A stretch of 40,015 nucleotides of DNA from Acidobacteriota bacterium (GCA_022340585.1 JAJDNS010000039.1:1-40015); one strand, 5' to 3'. Positions 32,266 through 39,731 are shown, counted from the first letter of the stretch. Notes: a model not told the origin generated them from the sequence alone. Numbers and translations are program-made.

Positions 32266-32889
32266 ATGATGACTACTGCACTCTCTCCCCTCCGTCGGGT
32301 TTTCCTCGTCTCGACCGCGGTCCTCGCCTTGACCGCGTGCGGCGGGGGCAGCCATCCCTCGACCCCCAATCCGGTGCCGACCCCCGTGGCCACCCCGACC
32401 CCGGAGCCGACCCCGGAGCCCACGCCCCAGACCAGCTGCTCGCCCCTTCCTCCCCCGATCACACGCGTCCGGGTGGTCGTCCACCTCAAGGGTCCGGACT
32501 ACCTGACCCTCGACGCGACACCGTTGGTGGGACCCGACGTCGGGTACTGCGCGAGAATCGGCTACACGGACGGCCGGTCGATCTGCCCGGTTCGGCCGGA
32601 AGGCGACCCGCAGCTCAAGGAGTGCGAGGCCTACGCGGTGGGCCGGGCCGAGGACACGGGCCGGGTGGGGCCGACGTGGACGCGCGAGGACGGCGAGTAC
32701 TGCAAGAGCTTCGACGAGTCCTTCTGCTCCAACCACCCCGACAACCAGTTCCAGCTATGGGTCTCCTGCGGCGGCATCCGCTACGAGGCCTGTGCCGCCA
32801 ACCGGGCCTGCGGCGACGTCATGACGGACCACGACCAGCACCTGGAGAAGTGCATCGGCTCGCCGGGCTCGACCTGGCCCGGGAGCTGA
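32266..32889 (+). CDS. predicted lipoprotein with Pro/Thr repeat linker
   Basis: A 207-residue protein. A lipoprotein signal ends in LALTAC (Cys25). A low-complexity linker follows (about 30-55) made of TPxPTP and TPEP repeats, and then a Cys-rich domain with about ten cysteines, which suggests disulfides in an extracytoplasmic protein. The ATG pair at 32266/32269 is preferred because it begins a normal signal peptide; a GTG at 32203 would add 21 residues. No Shine-Dalgarno is visible before 32266. A TTGACT at 32227-32232 may be a -35 box. The stop is 1 bp from the stop of the convergent gene. Family not recognised. Confidence 0.7.
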   Translation: MMTTALSPLRRVFLVSTAVLALTACGGGSHPSTPNPVPTPVATPTPEPTPEPTPQTSCSPLPPPITRVRVVVHLKGPDYLTLDATPLVGPDVGYCARIGYTDGRSICPVRPEGDPQLKECEAYAVGRAEDTGRVGPTWTREDGEYCKSFDESFCSNHPDNQFQLWVSCGGIRYEACAANRACGDVMTDHDQHLEKCIGSPGSTWPGS

Positions 32890-32890
32890 G

Positions 32891-33613
32891 TCAGGGCCCG
32901 ATCGGGGCCGGAGACGCTCCCGAGACCTGGCGGGTCACCCGCAGGTTGGCAAAGTGGCCTTCCGTGCCCGCCCCGATCCAGAGGGCGACCGCGCCCTCGG
33001 AGTCCCCGAGCTTCAGGTCCTTCACGATGAGGCAGGGCTGCTCGGCGTCGTGCACGAACAGGCGCGCCTCGGTGCCGGCCACCACGATCTTGAGGCGAGT
33101 CCACTCCCCGGACACCAGGTCGACGTAGGACTCGTAGACGCCGGGGGCCTCCCTGCGGAGCCGGTGCCACGGATGCTCCGGGTGGGACACGTACTGGGTG
33201 GAGTGGTTGCGCCGCAGCTGGTCCTCGGCCCGGCCGTTCTTCGGGCGGATGTAGAGGCACTCGTATCTCGACGGGTCCTTCTGGAGGCGGAAGGCAACGC
33301 CGACGAAACCCCTCGCGCCCTCGAAGGAGTCGGCGCGGGGGGCACCGGCCACATCGATCTCGATGGTCCCGTCTCCGAACACGAGCCCCGGGATCACCGC
33401 GAGGCTGTCGGCCTCCGCCGCCACCCCCGGCTTCTCGGTCAGGCGCAGGGCCGGTCTACCCTCGTAGTCCACGGCCGCGACCTCGACGTTGACCGGCTCC
33501 ACGGTGTCGGGCCTGAGGGGGACCACATCCCCGGCCCACGCCGTTCCCGCGACGGCCACCGCCCACGCGGCAGCACTCGAGCACAGAGCTCTCTCCAGCT
33601 TCGTCGTCAGCAT
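32891..33613 (-). CDS. exported laminin-G/DUF1080-like beta-sandwich protein
   Basis: A 240-residue protein. The signal peptide ends at about residue 27 (AWA-GD). The mature part reads as a concanavalin-like jelly-roll: FGDGTIEIDVAG, GFVGVAFRLQ, YECLYIRPKNGR, GEWTRLKIVVAG, ARLFVHD and GAVALWIGAGTEGHFANLRV. This is the pattern of laminin-G/DUF1080-type domains that bind or cleave carbohydrates. No catalytic residues can be assigned. GGAGGAGAGGT immediately before the ATG is strong. It is the last gene of the nine-gene leftward run. Confidence 0.78.
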   Translation of the reverse strand: MLTTKLERALCSSAAAWAVAVAGTAWAGDVVPLRPDTVEPVNVEVAAVDYEGRPALRLTEKPGVAAEADSLAVIPGLVFGDGTIEIDVAGAPRADSFEGARGFVGVAFRLQKDPSRYECLYIRPKNGRAEDQLRRNHSTQYVSHPEHPWHRLRREAPGVYESYVDLVSGEWTRLKIVVAGTEARLFVHDAEQPCLIVKDLKLGDSEGAVALWIGAGTEGHFANLRVTRQVSGASPAPIGP

Positions 33614-33649
33614 ACCTCTCCTCCTGCATGCCGGAGCGTCACCATCGCC

Positions 33650-33808
33650 CTAGCCCCGTGTGAGCGCGTAGTAGATCACGTAGAACCAGGAGAAGAACCC
33701 GTGGAGGATCGCCCACAGGATGGACTGGTGCTGCGACCAGGAGATCGCGATGGCGAGGGCGGTGCCGAATCCGATGCCCGCCCGGGCGGCTGTGCCTCCG
33801 TGGGCCAT
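33650..33808 (-). CDS. 52-residue membrane protein
   Basis: ATG at 33808, TAG at 33652-33650. The chain begins MAHGGTAARAGIGFGTALAI. It then has an amphipathic SWSQHQSILWAILHGFFSW region and a Tyr/Phe-rich tail (FYVIYYALTRG). Two hydrophobic segments (about 11-23 and 30-49) are joined by a short polar turn, so it is probably a membrane hairpin. AGGAGGAAGATC precedes the ATG, one of the best ribosome sites in the window. It sits 10 bp after one gene and 36 bp before the next in the same direction. Similar small proteins with an ILHG...SWxYVIYY core exist in other bacteria, as far as I recall, with no known function. Confidence 0.8.
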   Translation of the reverse strand: MAHGGTAARAGIGFGTALAIAISWSQHQSILWAILHGFFSWFYVIYYALTRG

Positions 33809-33818
33809 GATCTTCCTC

Positions 33819-34283
33819 CTAGAGTCCGACTCCGACGCTCCATGTGAAGATGGTCTTGCTGCCCCCCCCGGAGCTCACGCGGGTGAGCACGCCCGCCGAG
33901 ATCTTGACGATCCAGGCCAGGCCCACCTCGCCCCCCACGTAGTCCTGGTCGGGCTCGATCCCTCCCCAGGGATCCCCCCAGGTCCGCAGATACCGGGCCT
34001 TGATGCCCAGGCCCACGGCCTGGGTTCCCCAGGCCGGCAGGGCCACGGGCACCCAGCCCACGCCAAAGGCAATGCCTCCGAGGCCGGGCTGGGCCTGGAT
34101 CAGGAAGCCCCGGCCGTAGTCGGCCTCGTCCTCCCCCACCGCGGGAGCGACACGAATGCCGAGGTTGGCCGAGAGCTTCAGGGGGCTGCCGATCTCCGCG
34201 CTCAGGGCGGGCTCGACCTCCCCCGCGGCGGGGACCGCTCCCGCGATCAGCAGGACACAGACGCTCACGGCCACCGCTCTCAT
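33819..34283 (-). CDS. exported beta-strand-rich protein, possible small outer-membrane barrel
   Basis: A 154-residue protein. The signal peptide ends at about residue 20 (PAAG-EV). The rest is a run of alternating strands rich in Gly, Val and aromatic residues (GFLIQAQPGLGGIAFGVGW, AVGLGIKARYLR, YVGGEVGLAWIVKISAG), ending in a strand (FTWSVGVGL) as in small outer-membrane barrels, though without a terminal Phe. AGGAGG lies before the ATG. Genes on both sides are within 30 bp in the same direction. Specific function unknown. Confidence 0.7.
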   Translation of the reverse strand: MRAVAVSVCVLLIAGAVPAAGEVEPALSAEIGSPLKLSANLGIRVAPAVGEDEADYGRGFLIQAQPGLGGIAFGVGWVPVALPAWGTQAVGLGIKARYLRTWGDPWGGIEPDQDYVGGEVGLAWIVKISAGVLTRVSSGGGSKTIFTWSVGVGL

Positions 34284-34311
34284 CTCTCGGCCTCCTGTCC
34301 GGGGTCGCCCC

Positions 34312-34986
34312 TCACGAGCCGTCCGCCCTTGCCCAGCTCGCGACGTGGTCCACCCAGCTCTCGCGGGGTCGGTAGAAGAGGCCGTGGTCCAGTCCCGTGT
34401 CGAGGACGTGCTCGCTCTTGTCGTCCACGAGCTCGGCGGCCTCGAACAGCGGCTCGCAAGTCGGCGACAGGCGATCGGAGCGGTCCAGGAGCGAGAGGAA
34501 CCGCCCACGGATGCGCGGGCCCATGCGATCGATCCAGCCGGAATCGGAGCCGCACCCGGCGAGGATCGCGTAGCCCACCGCCTCCGAGCCCACGATGGCC
34601 GAGACTCCGAGGGCCAGGAAGCCGCCCTTGGAGAACCCGACGACCGTGATGTTCCTCGCGGGCACCCCGGCGGCGAGGAGGCGGCGCACCTGCTTCGCCG
34701 TCGCCACCGCGAACTCCCGGCCCGCCCCGTCCTCCCTGACCTCGGCGATGACCACGAACCCCCGGTCCGCGAAGGCCTCGAGGATCTGCTGGTATTCGTA
34801 CGGTCCGAAGTCCGCGCTCACCGCCTTCGGGCCCTGGACCTCGATGATCCGCCCGTGCAGGTAGAAGAGGTAGTGGGCCGTCGGGTCCGGGGACTCGGGT
34901 GCACGCTCCAGGATCCGGGGGGCGTCGGAGGCCGTCGCGGCGCCCGACAGGACTGCGAACACCAGGGCCACCGCCAGGCCCCTCAC
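34312..34986 (-). CDS. exported alpha/beta-hydrolase
   Basis: A 224-residue protein. The signal peptide ends at about residue 19 (ATA-SD). The fold is alpha/beta-hydrolase: YLFYLHGRIIE (HG oxyanion segment, 39-49), the nucleophile elbow GFSKGG with Ser119, a candidate acid at Asp168 or Asp171, and His201 in LDHGLFYRP. Hydrolase activity is likely on a small ester or peptide, outside the cytoplasm. The GTG start at 34986 overlaps the stop of the upstream YjbR-like gene (GTGA), which implies coupled translation. Confidence 0.82.
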   Translation of the reverse strand: MRGLAVALVFAVLSGAATASDAPRILERAPESPDPTAHYLFYLHGRIIEVQGPKAVSADFGPYEYQQILEAFADRGFVVIAEVREDGAGREFAVATAKQVRRLLAAGVPARNITVVGFSKGGFLALGVSAIVGSEAVGYAILAGCGSDSGWIDRMGPRIRGRFLSLLDRSDRLSPTCEPLFEAAELVDDKSEHVLDTGLDHGLFYRPRESWVDHVASWARADGS

Positions 34987-35366
34987 GCCAGGCCTCCCGA
35001 GACGAGCTGCTCCACCAGGCGGCGCGGCGCCACCGCCCGGTAGCTCTCCTCCACCCACTGCCGCAGCAGGTCCAGGGGGGGCTCCTCGTCCCTCTCGAAC
35101 CGGGCGGTCACCCAGCCCCCGCGGGCCAGGCCGTAGCCGGTGGGGGACGCGAACGGCAGGTCCAGGGCCAGGAGGTTGGAGGCCGGCAGCTTGACGCTCA
35201 GGCTCAGGCCGCCCCCGGACCGTCCCAGGAAGACGAACACCTTCTTGCTCACCTTGACCACCGACTCGCCCCACGGGAAGTCCTCGTGGGCCCCCGGCAG
35301 GCCCAGGGCGTAGCGCCGCAGCGCGGCTCGGGCCGTGTTCCTCCGACGTCCTGACTGGCCTCCCAT
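34983..35366 (-). CDS. MmcQ/YjbR-like protein
   Basis: A 127-residue protein of the MmcQ/YjbR family (CyaY-like fold). Family marks are LGLPGAHEDFPWGESVVKV near the N-terminus, then KVFVFLG, and a C-terminal WVEESYRAVAPRRL. Members bind DNA or have unknown roles. GAGGGAGGG precedes the ATG at 35366. It sits 10 bp after the upstream gene and overlaps the following hydrolase gene by 4 bp. Confidence 0.85.
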   Translation of the reverse strand: MGGQSGRRRNTARAALRRYALGLPGAHEDFPWGESVVKVSKKVFVFLGRSGGGLSLSVKLPASNLLALDLPFASPTGYGLARGGWVTARFERDEEPPLDLLRQWVEESYRAVAPRRLVEQLVSGGLA

Positions 35367-35376
35367 TCGCCCTCCC

Positions 35377-35835
35377 TCAGGCCGGCGCCATCTTGACGAT
35401 CTGTCCCAGGCACACCCAGCCGGTCTCCTCGCGGACTGCACGGTACAGGCGCTCGGCCGAGAGGATCGCCGTTCGGAAGTACCGCACGGTGACCCAGGCC
35501 TCGTCGTCCTCCGCCCACTCGATGGGACCGGCGGTGATGAGGACTGCCGGCCGGTCGGTCGCGAGCTCGACGGCTCCGCTCTCCCTCTCCTCGCACTCGG
35601 CCCCCCGACGCGCGAAGGGCAGGTCGGCGAAGCTCTCCAGCAGCTCGGTGTCGATGCTCTGGGGCGCCCCGCCGGAGTCGATGGCCAAGCAGGCGACCTC
35701 GCCCTCCTCGACCATCGCTTCTGCCACCTGATGCAGGACCGCGATCAAGACCCGATCCTCTTCCTGGGCGAACGTCGGGGCCGCGACGCCGGCCAGCAGC
35801 AGAACGAGAAGCACGCGCAGCCTTTCAATAGTCAC
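35377..35835 (-). CDS. exported protein of unknown function
   Basis: A 152-residue protein. The signal peptide ends at about residue 24 (TFAQ-EE). The mature part has an acidic helical start and then two strand pairs (AVLITAGPIEW, EAWVTVRYFRTAILSAERLYR). It ends in WVCLGQIVKMAPA. The GTG at 35835 is chosen over an ATG eight codons upstream because GGAGGTGCCCG precedes it. It overlaps the upstream gene by 11 bp. The single-domain layout recalls small exported proteins with an NTF2-like or lumazine-binding fold, which is uncertain. Confidence 0.7.
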   Translation of the reverse strand: MTIERLRVLLVLLLAGVAAPTFAQEEDRVLIAVLHQVAEAMVEEGEVACLAIDSGGAPQSIDTELLESFADLPFARRGAECEERESGAVELATDRPAVLITAGPIEWAEDDEAWVTVRYFRTAILSAERLYRAVREETGWVCLGQIVKMAPA

Positions 35836-36262
35836 CGGGCACCTCCGCGCTCTTCGCATCGTGCCTCACCACTGCGAACGTCGACGGACGCAGGGCGAAG
35901 TTGACCTCGCCCGCCCGCCGCGTACGGATGGCGTACGTCCGTCCGTTCCACCCCGAGCGCTCCTCGATCCGGCTGATCTCCGACCACGGGATGAAGATGG
36001 GCCGGTGGCAGAAGGAGAGGAGGATCGGCATGGCCCGGAGCGACAAGCCTCTGGCATCGCTGCCGACGATGATCCCGCCGTTGTAGCCGATCCGCCCGCG
36101 GAAGACCCCGTAGCCCATCCGCTTCTTGGTGGGGGGCAGCTCGCCGGTCGCCGGGTAGTGCTCGGCGAGGAGGTTCCAGCCGCTGATTCGAGACAGGACC
36201 AGGATCACCCCGAAGGGAACCAGGACGACGAGGGGGATCAGGAAGGTCGGTGGCTCCTGCAC
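35825..36262 (-). CDS. single-span membrane protein with PH-like domain
   Basis: A 145-residue protein. An N-terminal helix (about 6-24) anchors a soluble domain. That domain has the alternating strand pattern of small PH-like or GRAM-like folds (GYGVFRGRIGYNGGIIVGSD, LSLRAMPILLSF, IFIPWSEISRIEER, RTYAIRTRR). GTG at 36262 is supported by AGGAGG, which overlaps the DinB gene's stop codon (TAGGAGG). It overlaps the next gene by 11 bp. No specific role can be given. Confidence 0.7.
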   Translation of the reverse strand: MQEPPTFLIPLVVLVPFGVILVLSRISGWNLLAEHYPATGELPPTKKRMGYGVFRGRIGYNGGIIVGSDARGLSLRAMPILLSFCHRPIFIPWSEISRIEERSGWNGRTYAIRTRRAGEVNFALRPSTFAVVRHDAKSAEVPGDY

Positions 36263-36272
36263 GCCCAGCCTC

Positions 36273-36764
36273 CTACTTGAACGGCGGGTGGGTCTTTCCC
36301 CGGGACGCCTCCGGGTCCTGGATCTGCTGCAGGTGGTGCCTGAGGTGGCGCACGTAGTCCCGGACGATGAACTCCAGAGCCATGGGCTCGCTGTCCCCGA
36401 TCCGGCAGGGCGTCTCGAGGGCCGCGGCCGGGATCCGGGCGATCACGTGGACCAGGTGGACGTTCAGGACCGCCCACAGCGCGATGACGTCGGTCCAGGG
36501 TCGGTCCTGATAGCCGCTCGCCGCGACCCAGGCGGGTTGGTCGTAGTCGAGCAGGAAGAGGTCCGCCGAGTGCTGCGCCCTCACGAAGCGCTGCACGTTG
36601 TTGAGGGCGGAGTCGACGAGGTGGCCCAGGATCTGCTTCCGCGACCACGTCCCCGGCCCGCGGGTCTGCAGGCTCGCCTCCTCCCCGATCGCCTCCAGGG
36701 CCGGCACCGTCTCGCCCAGCAGTCCCCCCAGGTCCTCGGCGACGTCACTCACGGAGCTCGGCAT
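36273..36764 (-). CDS. DinB-like four-helix protein
   Basis: A 163-residue protein of the DinB/YfiT-like superfamily, usually metal-binding enzymes acting with small thiols or of unknown substrate. Possible ligands are His48 (ILGHLVDSALNN) and the His pair in the HLRHHLQQI helix (about 141-149). RGPGTWSRKQILGHL near the start is typical. GAGGAGGG before the ATG overlaps the stop of the EAL gene. It is second in the leftward run. Confidence 0.85.
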   Translation of the reverse strand: MPSSVSDVAEDLGGLLGETVPALEAIGEEASLQTRGPGTWSRKQILGHLVDSALNNVQRFVRAQHSADLFLLDYDQPAWVAASGYQDRPWTDVIALWAVLNVHLVHVIARIPAAALETPCRIGDSEPMALEFIVRDYVRHLRHHLQQIQDPEASRGKTHPPFK

Positions 36765-36774
36765 CGGCCCTCCT

Positions 36775-38025
36775 CTAGCTCTCGGGCAGCTCGGGGTTTC
36801 CGGCGTAGGGATCGACGGGACGCGCGAAGAGGTACCCCTGGACCCAGCGCACCCCGATGTCGGCGAGGGCGTCCGCCTCCTCGCGGGTCTCGACCCCTTC
36901 GGCGATGACCAGGGCCCCGAGGCCGTCGCCCATGTCGAGAATCGCCTTGACCACCTGCTGCGAGATCTTCTTCTGGTGCACGTCCCGGACGAGGGCGATG
37001 TCGATCTTGAGGTAGGCAGGCTTCAGCGTCGCCACCGTCTCGAGCCCCGAGTAGCCGGCCCCCACGTCGTCGATGGCAAACGTGAACCCGAGGTCGGTGA
37101 ACTCGTGCATCGCCTCGCGGTAGAGGTTCAGGTTGTCGATCACCGATCGCTCGGTGATCTCGAGGGTGACCTCTCGGGGCGACAGGTCGGGCCCGAGATA
37201 GTCGAACACCCCGCGCCCCAGGAAGCTCGTGTCGCGCACCGTCGCCGGGACGGTGTTGATGAACAGCCGGCCGTCCCGGGCGAGGACCCTCCAGTCCACG
37301 AAGGCCTGCCGGCGGCAGGCGCGCTCGAGCTCCTCGGTCACCCCGTGGCGCCCCGAGAGGCCGAAGAGCGCCAACGGCAGCTCGACGTCCGATCCGCGAG
37401 GGCCGCGCGAGAGGCCCTCCCACCCCATCACGCCGCCGCTCTCGAGCTCCACGATGGGCTGGAAGGCGGTCCAGATCTCGCGGTTCTGGATGATCTCCAG
37501 GAGGCGCTCGCGCTGGTCGCGGTCGCGGAGCTGCTTCCGCATCCCGGCGGAGGCGGTGGCGTCGTCGACGAGACGGAGGATCTGCCGCTCCGGGCTCTCG
37601 AGGGGGCTCCACAGGACCACGCCGTACCCCACTCCCACCCGCGGCTTCTCCCGGAGGTAGGGCAGGGTGAGACGACTGACCCGGGGGTTCACGTACTCCT
37701 CGACCCTCTCGACCAGCCCGTGGAGGGTGGACGACTTGAAGGGGGTCTCGCTGCGCCGCGGCCCGGCGAGGAACAGCAGGAAGCGATCGCCCTCGCGCTC
37801 GTCGCGGGTCAGGAGGTCGTCCCGACGGAACCTCTCCGCCATCTCCTCGAGCAGCGGGTCCACCTGCTGGCGCAGGCCCTGGAAGGTGGCCCCCCCGAAG
37901 CTCCGCTCGATGCGCGCGAGGGGGCCCAGGTCCACCATGACCGCCGCGAGGTACCCCTGGGTGCGCAGCTGGTCACCGATCTCGCCGTGCACCTCCCGGA
38001 AGGTCGGGATCGACATGGATGCCAT
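36775..38025 (-). CDS. cyclic-di-GMP phosphodiesterase (degenerate GGDEF plus EAL domain)
   Basis: A 416-residue cytoplasmic protein. Residues about 1-165 resemble a GGDEF domain that has lost its active site: the loop reads EGDRF (78-82) in place of GGDEF. The EAL domain (about 180-400) keeps the catalytic set: Glu203 in WEGLSR, Asn257 in FINTVP, Glu289 in LEITE, Asp319-Asp320 in AIDDVGAGYSGL, Lys340 in YLKID, Glu376/Glu379 in IAEGVET and Gln396 in VQGYLF. It should hydrolyse cyclic-di-GMP to pGpG and so promote motile or dispersed states. No membrane or sensor domain is visible. Starts at 38025 and 38016 are both possible. It heads the nine-gene leftward run. Confidence 0.93.
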   Translation of the reverse strand: MASMSIPTFREVHGEIGDQLRTQGYLAAVMVDLGPLARIERSFGGATFQGLRQQVDPLLEEMAERFRRDDLLTRDEREGDRFLLFLAGPRRSETPFKSSTLHGLVERVEEYVNPRVSRLTLPYLREKPRVGVGYGVVLWSPLESPERQILRLVDDATASAGMRKQLRDRDQRERLLEIIQNREIWTAFQPIVELESGGVMGWEGLSRGPRGSDVELPLALFGLSGRHGVTEELERACRRQAFVDWRVLARDGRLFINTVPATVRDTSFLGRGVFDYLGPDLSPREVTLEITERSVIDNLNLYREAMHEFTDLGFTFAIDDVGAGYSGLETVATLKPAYLKIDIALVRDVHQKKISQQVVKAILDMGDGLGALVIAEGVETREEADALADIGVRWVQGYLFARPVDPYAGNPELPES

Positions 38026-38048
38026 TGTGGCCCGGGCTCCGGGGATCT

Positions 38049-38144
38049 TCAATCGCGCCGGAGGCGGGAGGGACCGCTCTTCAATCGCGCCGGAGGCGCG
38101 TGGGACCGTCCTGGGGATCCTCAATCGCGCCGTAGGCGCGAGGG
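38049..38144. repeat. three palindromic REP-like repeats
   Basis: Three copies of TCAATCGCGCCGGAGGCG and flanks start at 38049, 38081 and 38121. The core CGCGCC-GGA-GGCGCG is a 6-bp stem with a 3-base loop. In copy 3 the only core change is in the loop (GTA), which keeps the stem; copy 1 loses the last stem base. Copies 1 and 2 are followed by GGGACCG; copies 1 and 3 are preceded by GGGGATC. The array fills the gap between the RHH gene and the EAL gene, and copy 3 supplies the RHH stop codon. Confidence 0.75.
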
Positions 38145-38321
38145 GGGGCGGCGAGCGCCGGTCTCGTCGCCCCCCGGGAGCCGCCCCGACTCCCGCAGCG
38201 AGCGTCGCAGGAGGAACTCGATCTGCGCATTGAGGCTCCGCAGGTCGTCGTTCGCCCAGCGCTGGACGGCGTCGAGGACATCCCGCTCGATCCGGATCAG
38301 GAAGGGCTTGCGGTCGGCCAC
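38121..38321 (-). CDS. ribbon-helix-helix (Arc/CopG-type) DNA-binding protein
   Basis: A 66-residue protein. KPFLIRIERDVLDAVQRWA is the beta strand and first helix of a ribbon-helix-helix fold; SLNAQIEFLLRRSLRESG is the second helix. The Arg/Pro-rich tail (PPSRLRRD) is encoded partly by repeat copy 3, which also gives the TGA stop (38123-38121). The coding end can fold into a 13-bp hairpin with one wobble (38143-38155 with 38163-38175). The GTG start is 5 bp after the SPFH gene stop with no ribosome site of its own, so translation is probably coupled. It is a likely autoregulator of the SPFH-RHH operon, acting at 39297-39326. Confidence 0.85.
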   Translation of the reverse strand: MADRKPFLIRIERDVLDAVQRWANDDLRSLNAQIEFLLRRSLRESGRLPGGDETGARRPPSRLRRD

Positions 38322-38326
38322 GGCGG

Positions 38327-39196
38327 CTACTGGTAGATCGTCCCGGCGTTGACGACGGGCTGGGTGTCCTTGTCACCGCACAGCACGACCAGGAGGTTGC
38401 TCACCATCTGCGCCTTCCTCTCCTCGTCGAGGTGCACCTGGTCGCTCTTCGCGAGCATGTCGAGGGCCATCTCGACCATTCCCACCGCGCCCTCGACGAT
38501 CTTCGCCCGGGCGGCGATGATCGCCCCGGCCTGCTGGCGACGGAGCATCGCCGCCGCGATCTCCGGAGCGTAGGCCAGGTGGCTGATGCGGGCTTCGATG
38601 ACGTCGACCCCGGCCCTGGAGAGGCGCTCCTGGATCTCGTGCTTGAGGTCCTTGGCGACCTCGGCGGTGTTGCCCCGCAGCGAGATCTCTCCCGCGACGT
38701 GGGCGTCGTACGGGTACCGGGTGGCGAGGTTGCGGACCGCGGCCTCGCTCTGGACCTTCACGTAGTGCTCGTACTCGTCCACCTCGAAGACGGCCTCGGC
38801 GGTGTCGACCACGCGCCACACCACGACGGCGGCGATGTCGATGGGGTTACCGTCGGTGTCGTTCACCTTCAGCTGGCCGCTCTCGAAGTTGCGCACACGG
38901 AGCGAGATGCGCCTCTTGGTGAAGAAGGGATTGGCCCAGCGCAACCCCTCGTCACGAGCCGTCCCGCGGTAGGCCCCGAACAGCTGGAGCACCTGCCCCT
39001 CGTTGGGGGCGACGGTGAACAGCCCGGTCATCATGAAGGCGTCGGTCACCAGCACGACCACGAACGCCACCACCCCGGCCACGTCGCCCACCCGTGCCGC
39101 CCGGAAGATCCCCAGGCCCGCCACCACCAGGATGATCAGGAAGATCATCAGCATGAGCAGACCCGATGCGGTTCGCCGTACCCTCTCCTGGACCAT
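38327..39196 (-). CDS. SPFH/band 7 membrane protein
   Basis: A 289-residue protein with two N-terminal membrane segments (about 12-31 and 39-60) and an SPFH domain (about 62-255). Typical blocks are [18 protein letters not shown], the strand [10 protein letters not shown], the [17 protein letters not shown] segment, [20 protein letters not shown], and a helical region with [29 protein letters not shown] proteins form large ring assemblies in the membrane that organise lipid domains or proteases. GGAGGGACGAGAG precedes the ATG at 39196; the open frame runs further upstream but across the promoter. It is first in an operon with an RHH regulator, a pairing I recall from many bacterial genomes. 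Confidence 0.92.
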   Translation of the reverse strand: MVQERVRRTASGLLMLMIFLIILVVAGLGIFRAARVGDVAGVVAFVVVLVTDAFMMTGLFTVAPNEGQVLQLFGAYRGTARDEGLRWANPFFTKRRISLRVRNFESGQLKVNDTDGNPIDIAAVVVWRVVDTAEAVFEVDEYEHYVKVQSEAAVRNLATRYPYDAHVAGEISLRGNTAEVAKDLKHEIQERLSRAGVDVIEARISHLAYAPEIAAAMLRRQQAGAIIAARAKIVEGAVGMVEMALDMLAKSDQVHLDEERKAQMVSNLLVVLCGDKDTQPVVNAGTIYQ

Positions 39197-39296
39197 CTCT
39201 CGTCCCTCCTGTTGTCGCCGAAACCCGCGTCCACATCTTCGCGTCGCGCAGCCTCTCCCTCGCCTCCCCTGCTGATCATGCCTTCTCTCCCGCGAG

Positions 39297-39335
39297 GGAT
39301 AACGTAATGATATCATTTTGGTATCGTCCGGTCAA
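39297..39335 (-). promoter_or_regulatory. SPFH-RHH promoter with tandem 11-bp operator half-sites
   Basis: On the minus strand, TTGACC (39335-39330), 17 bp, TATCAT (39312-39307): a near-consensus sigma70-type promoter, about 100 bases before the SPFH ATG. On the plus strand three similar octamers begin exactly 11 bp apart: GGATAACG (39297), TGATATCA (39308, a perfect palindrome) and TGGTATCG (39319). They cover the -10 and spacer, so a bound RHH protein would block polymerase. This is the most AT-rich point seen in the window. Confidence 0.6.
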
Positions 39336-39351
39336 GACCGAGAGACTCGAC

Positions 39352-39366
39352 GGGGCCGAAGGCCCC
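39352..39366. terminator. short GC hairpin after the small membrane protein gene
   Basis: GGGGCC-GAA-GGCCCC is a 6-bp perfect stem with a 3-base loop, between the stop of the leftward gene (39407) and the SPFH promoter. It has no U tract, so it may be only a weak terminator. Confidence 0.3.
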
Positions 39367-39406
39367 TCTCCTCTCGGGGACAGGGGCTGCCGGGGGCCGG
39401 CGGGGG

Positions 39407-39700
39407 CTAGGGCTCGGGCTCTTCGCGGGCGGACCGGCGAGCCCCGATGAGGAGGCCGAGGGCCACCGACCAGGCTCCGAGGGCGAGGAGGACCGAGAGG
39501 CCGTTGAGCCACGCCAGAAGCCCCGCGCCGGGAGGCGGGACGAGCCGGGCGAACGCGGCGCCCAGCCCGTCGCTCAGCGTCGCCACGAGGGTGACGAGCA
39601 GGAGGAGGGTCCCCCAGCCGGCCAGGGCCCAGGCCGCGAGGAGCCCCCCGCGCACGAGCCAGTGGGCGATGCGGCGGATGGCGTCGGCCCGCCGGCTCAC
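39407..39700 (-). CDS. small two-span membrane protein
   Basis: A 97-residue protein with two long hydrophobic segments (about 10-40 and 53-84) joined by a short loop containing VPPPGAG, with a basic N-terminus and an Arg/Glu tail. The GTG at 39700 is preferred; it lies 31 bp after the TPR gene's stop with GGAGCACGGAGG upstream. A GTG at 39760 would overlap the TPR gene and has no ribosome site. Family not recognised. Confidence 0.6.
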   Translation of the reverse strand: MSRRADAIRRIAHWLVRGGLLAAWALAGWGTLLLLVTLVATLSDGLGAAFARLVPPPGAGLLAWLNGLSVLLALGAWSVALGLLIGARRSAREEPEP

Positions 39701-39731
39701 CCTCCGTGCTCCGCCCGATCGCGGCGCGGCA

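Noticed and set aside
38049..38144. CRISPR array
   Set aside because: Only three short palindromic copies with gaps far shorter than normal spacers and no cas genes; REP-like repeats fit better.
38121..39196. Toxin-antitoxin pair (RHH protein as antitoxin)
   Set aside because: The partner is a membrane SPFH protein, not a toxin fold; autoregulation alone explains the RHH gene.
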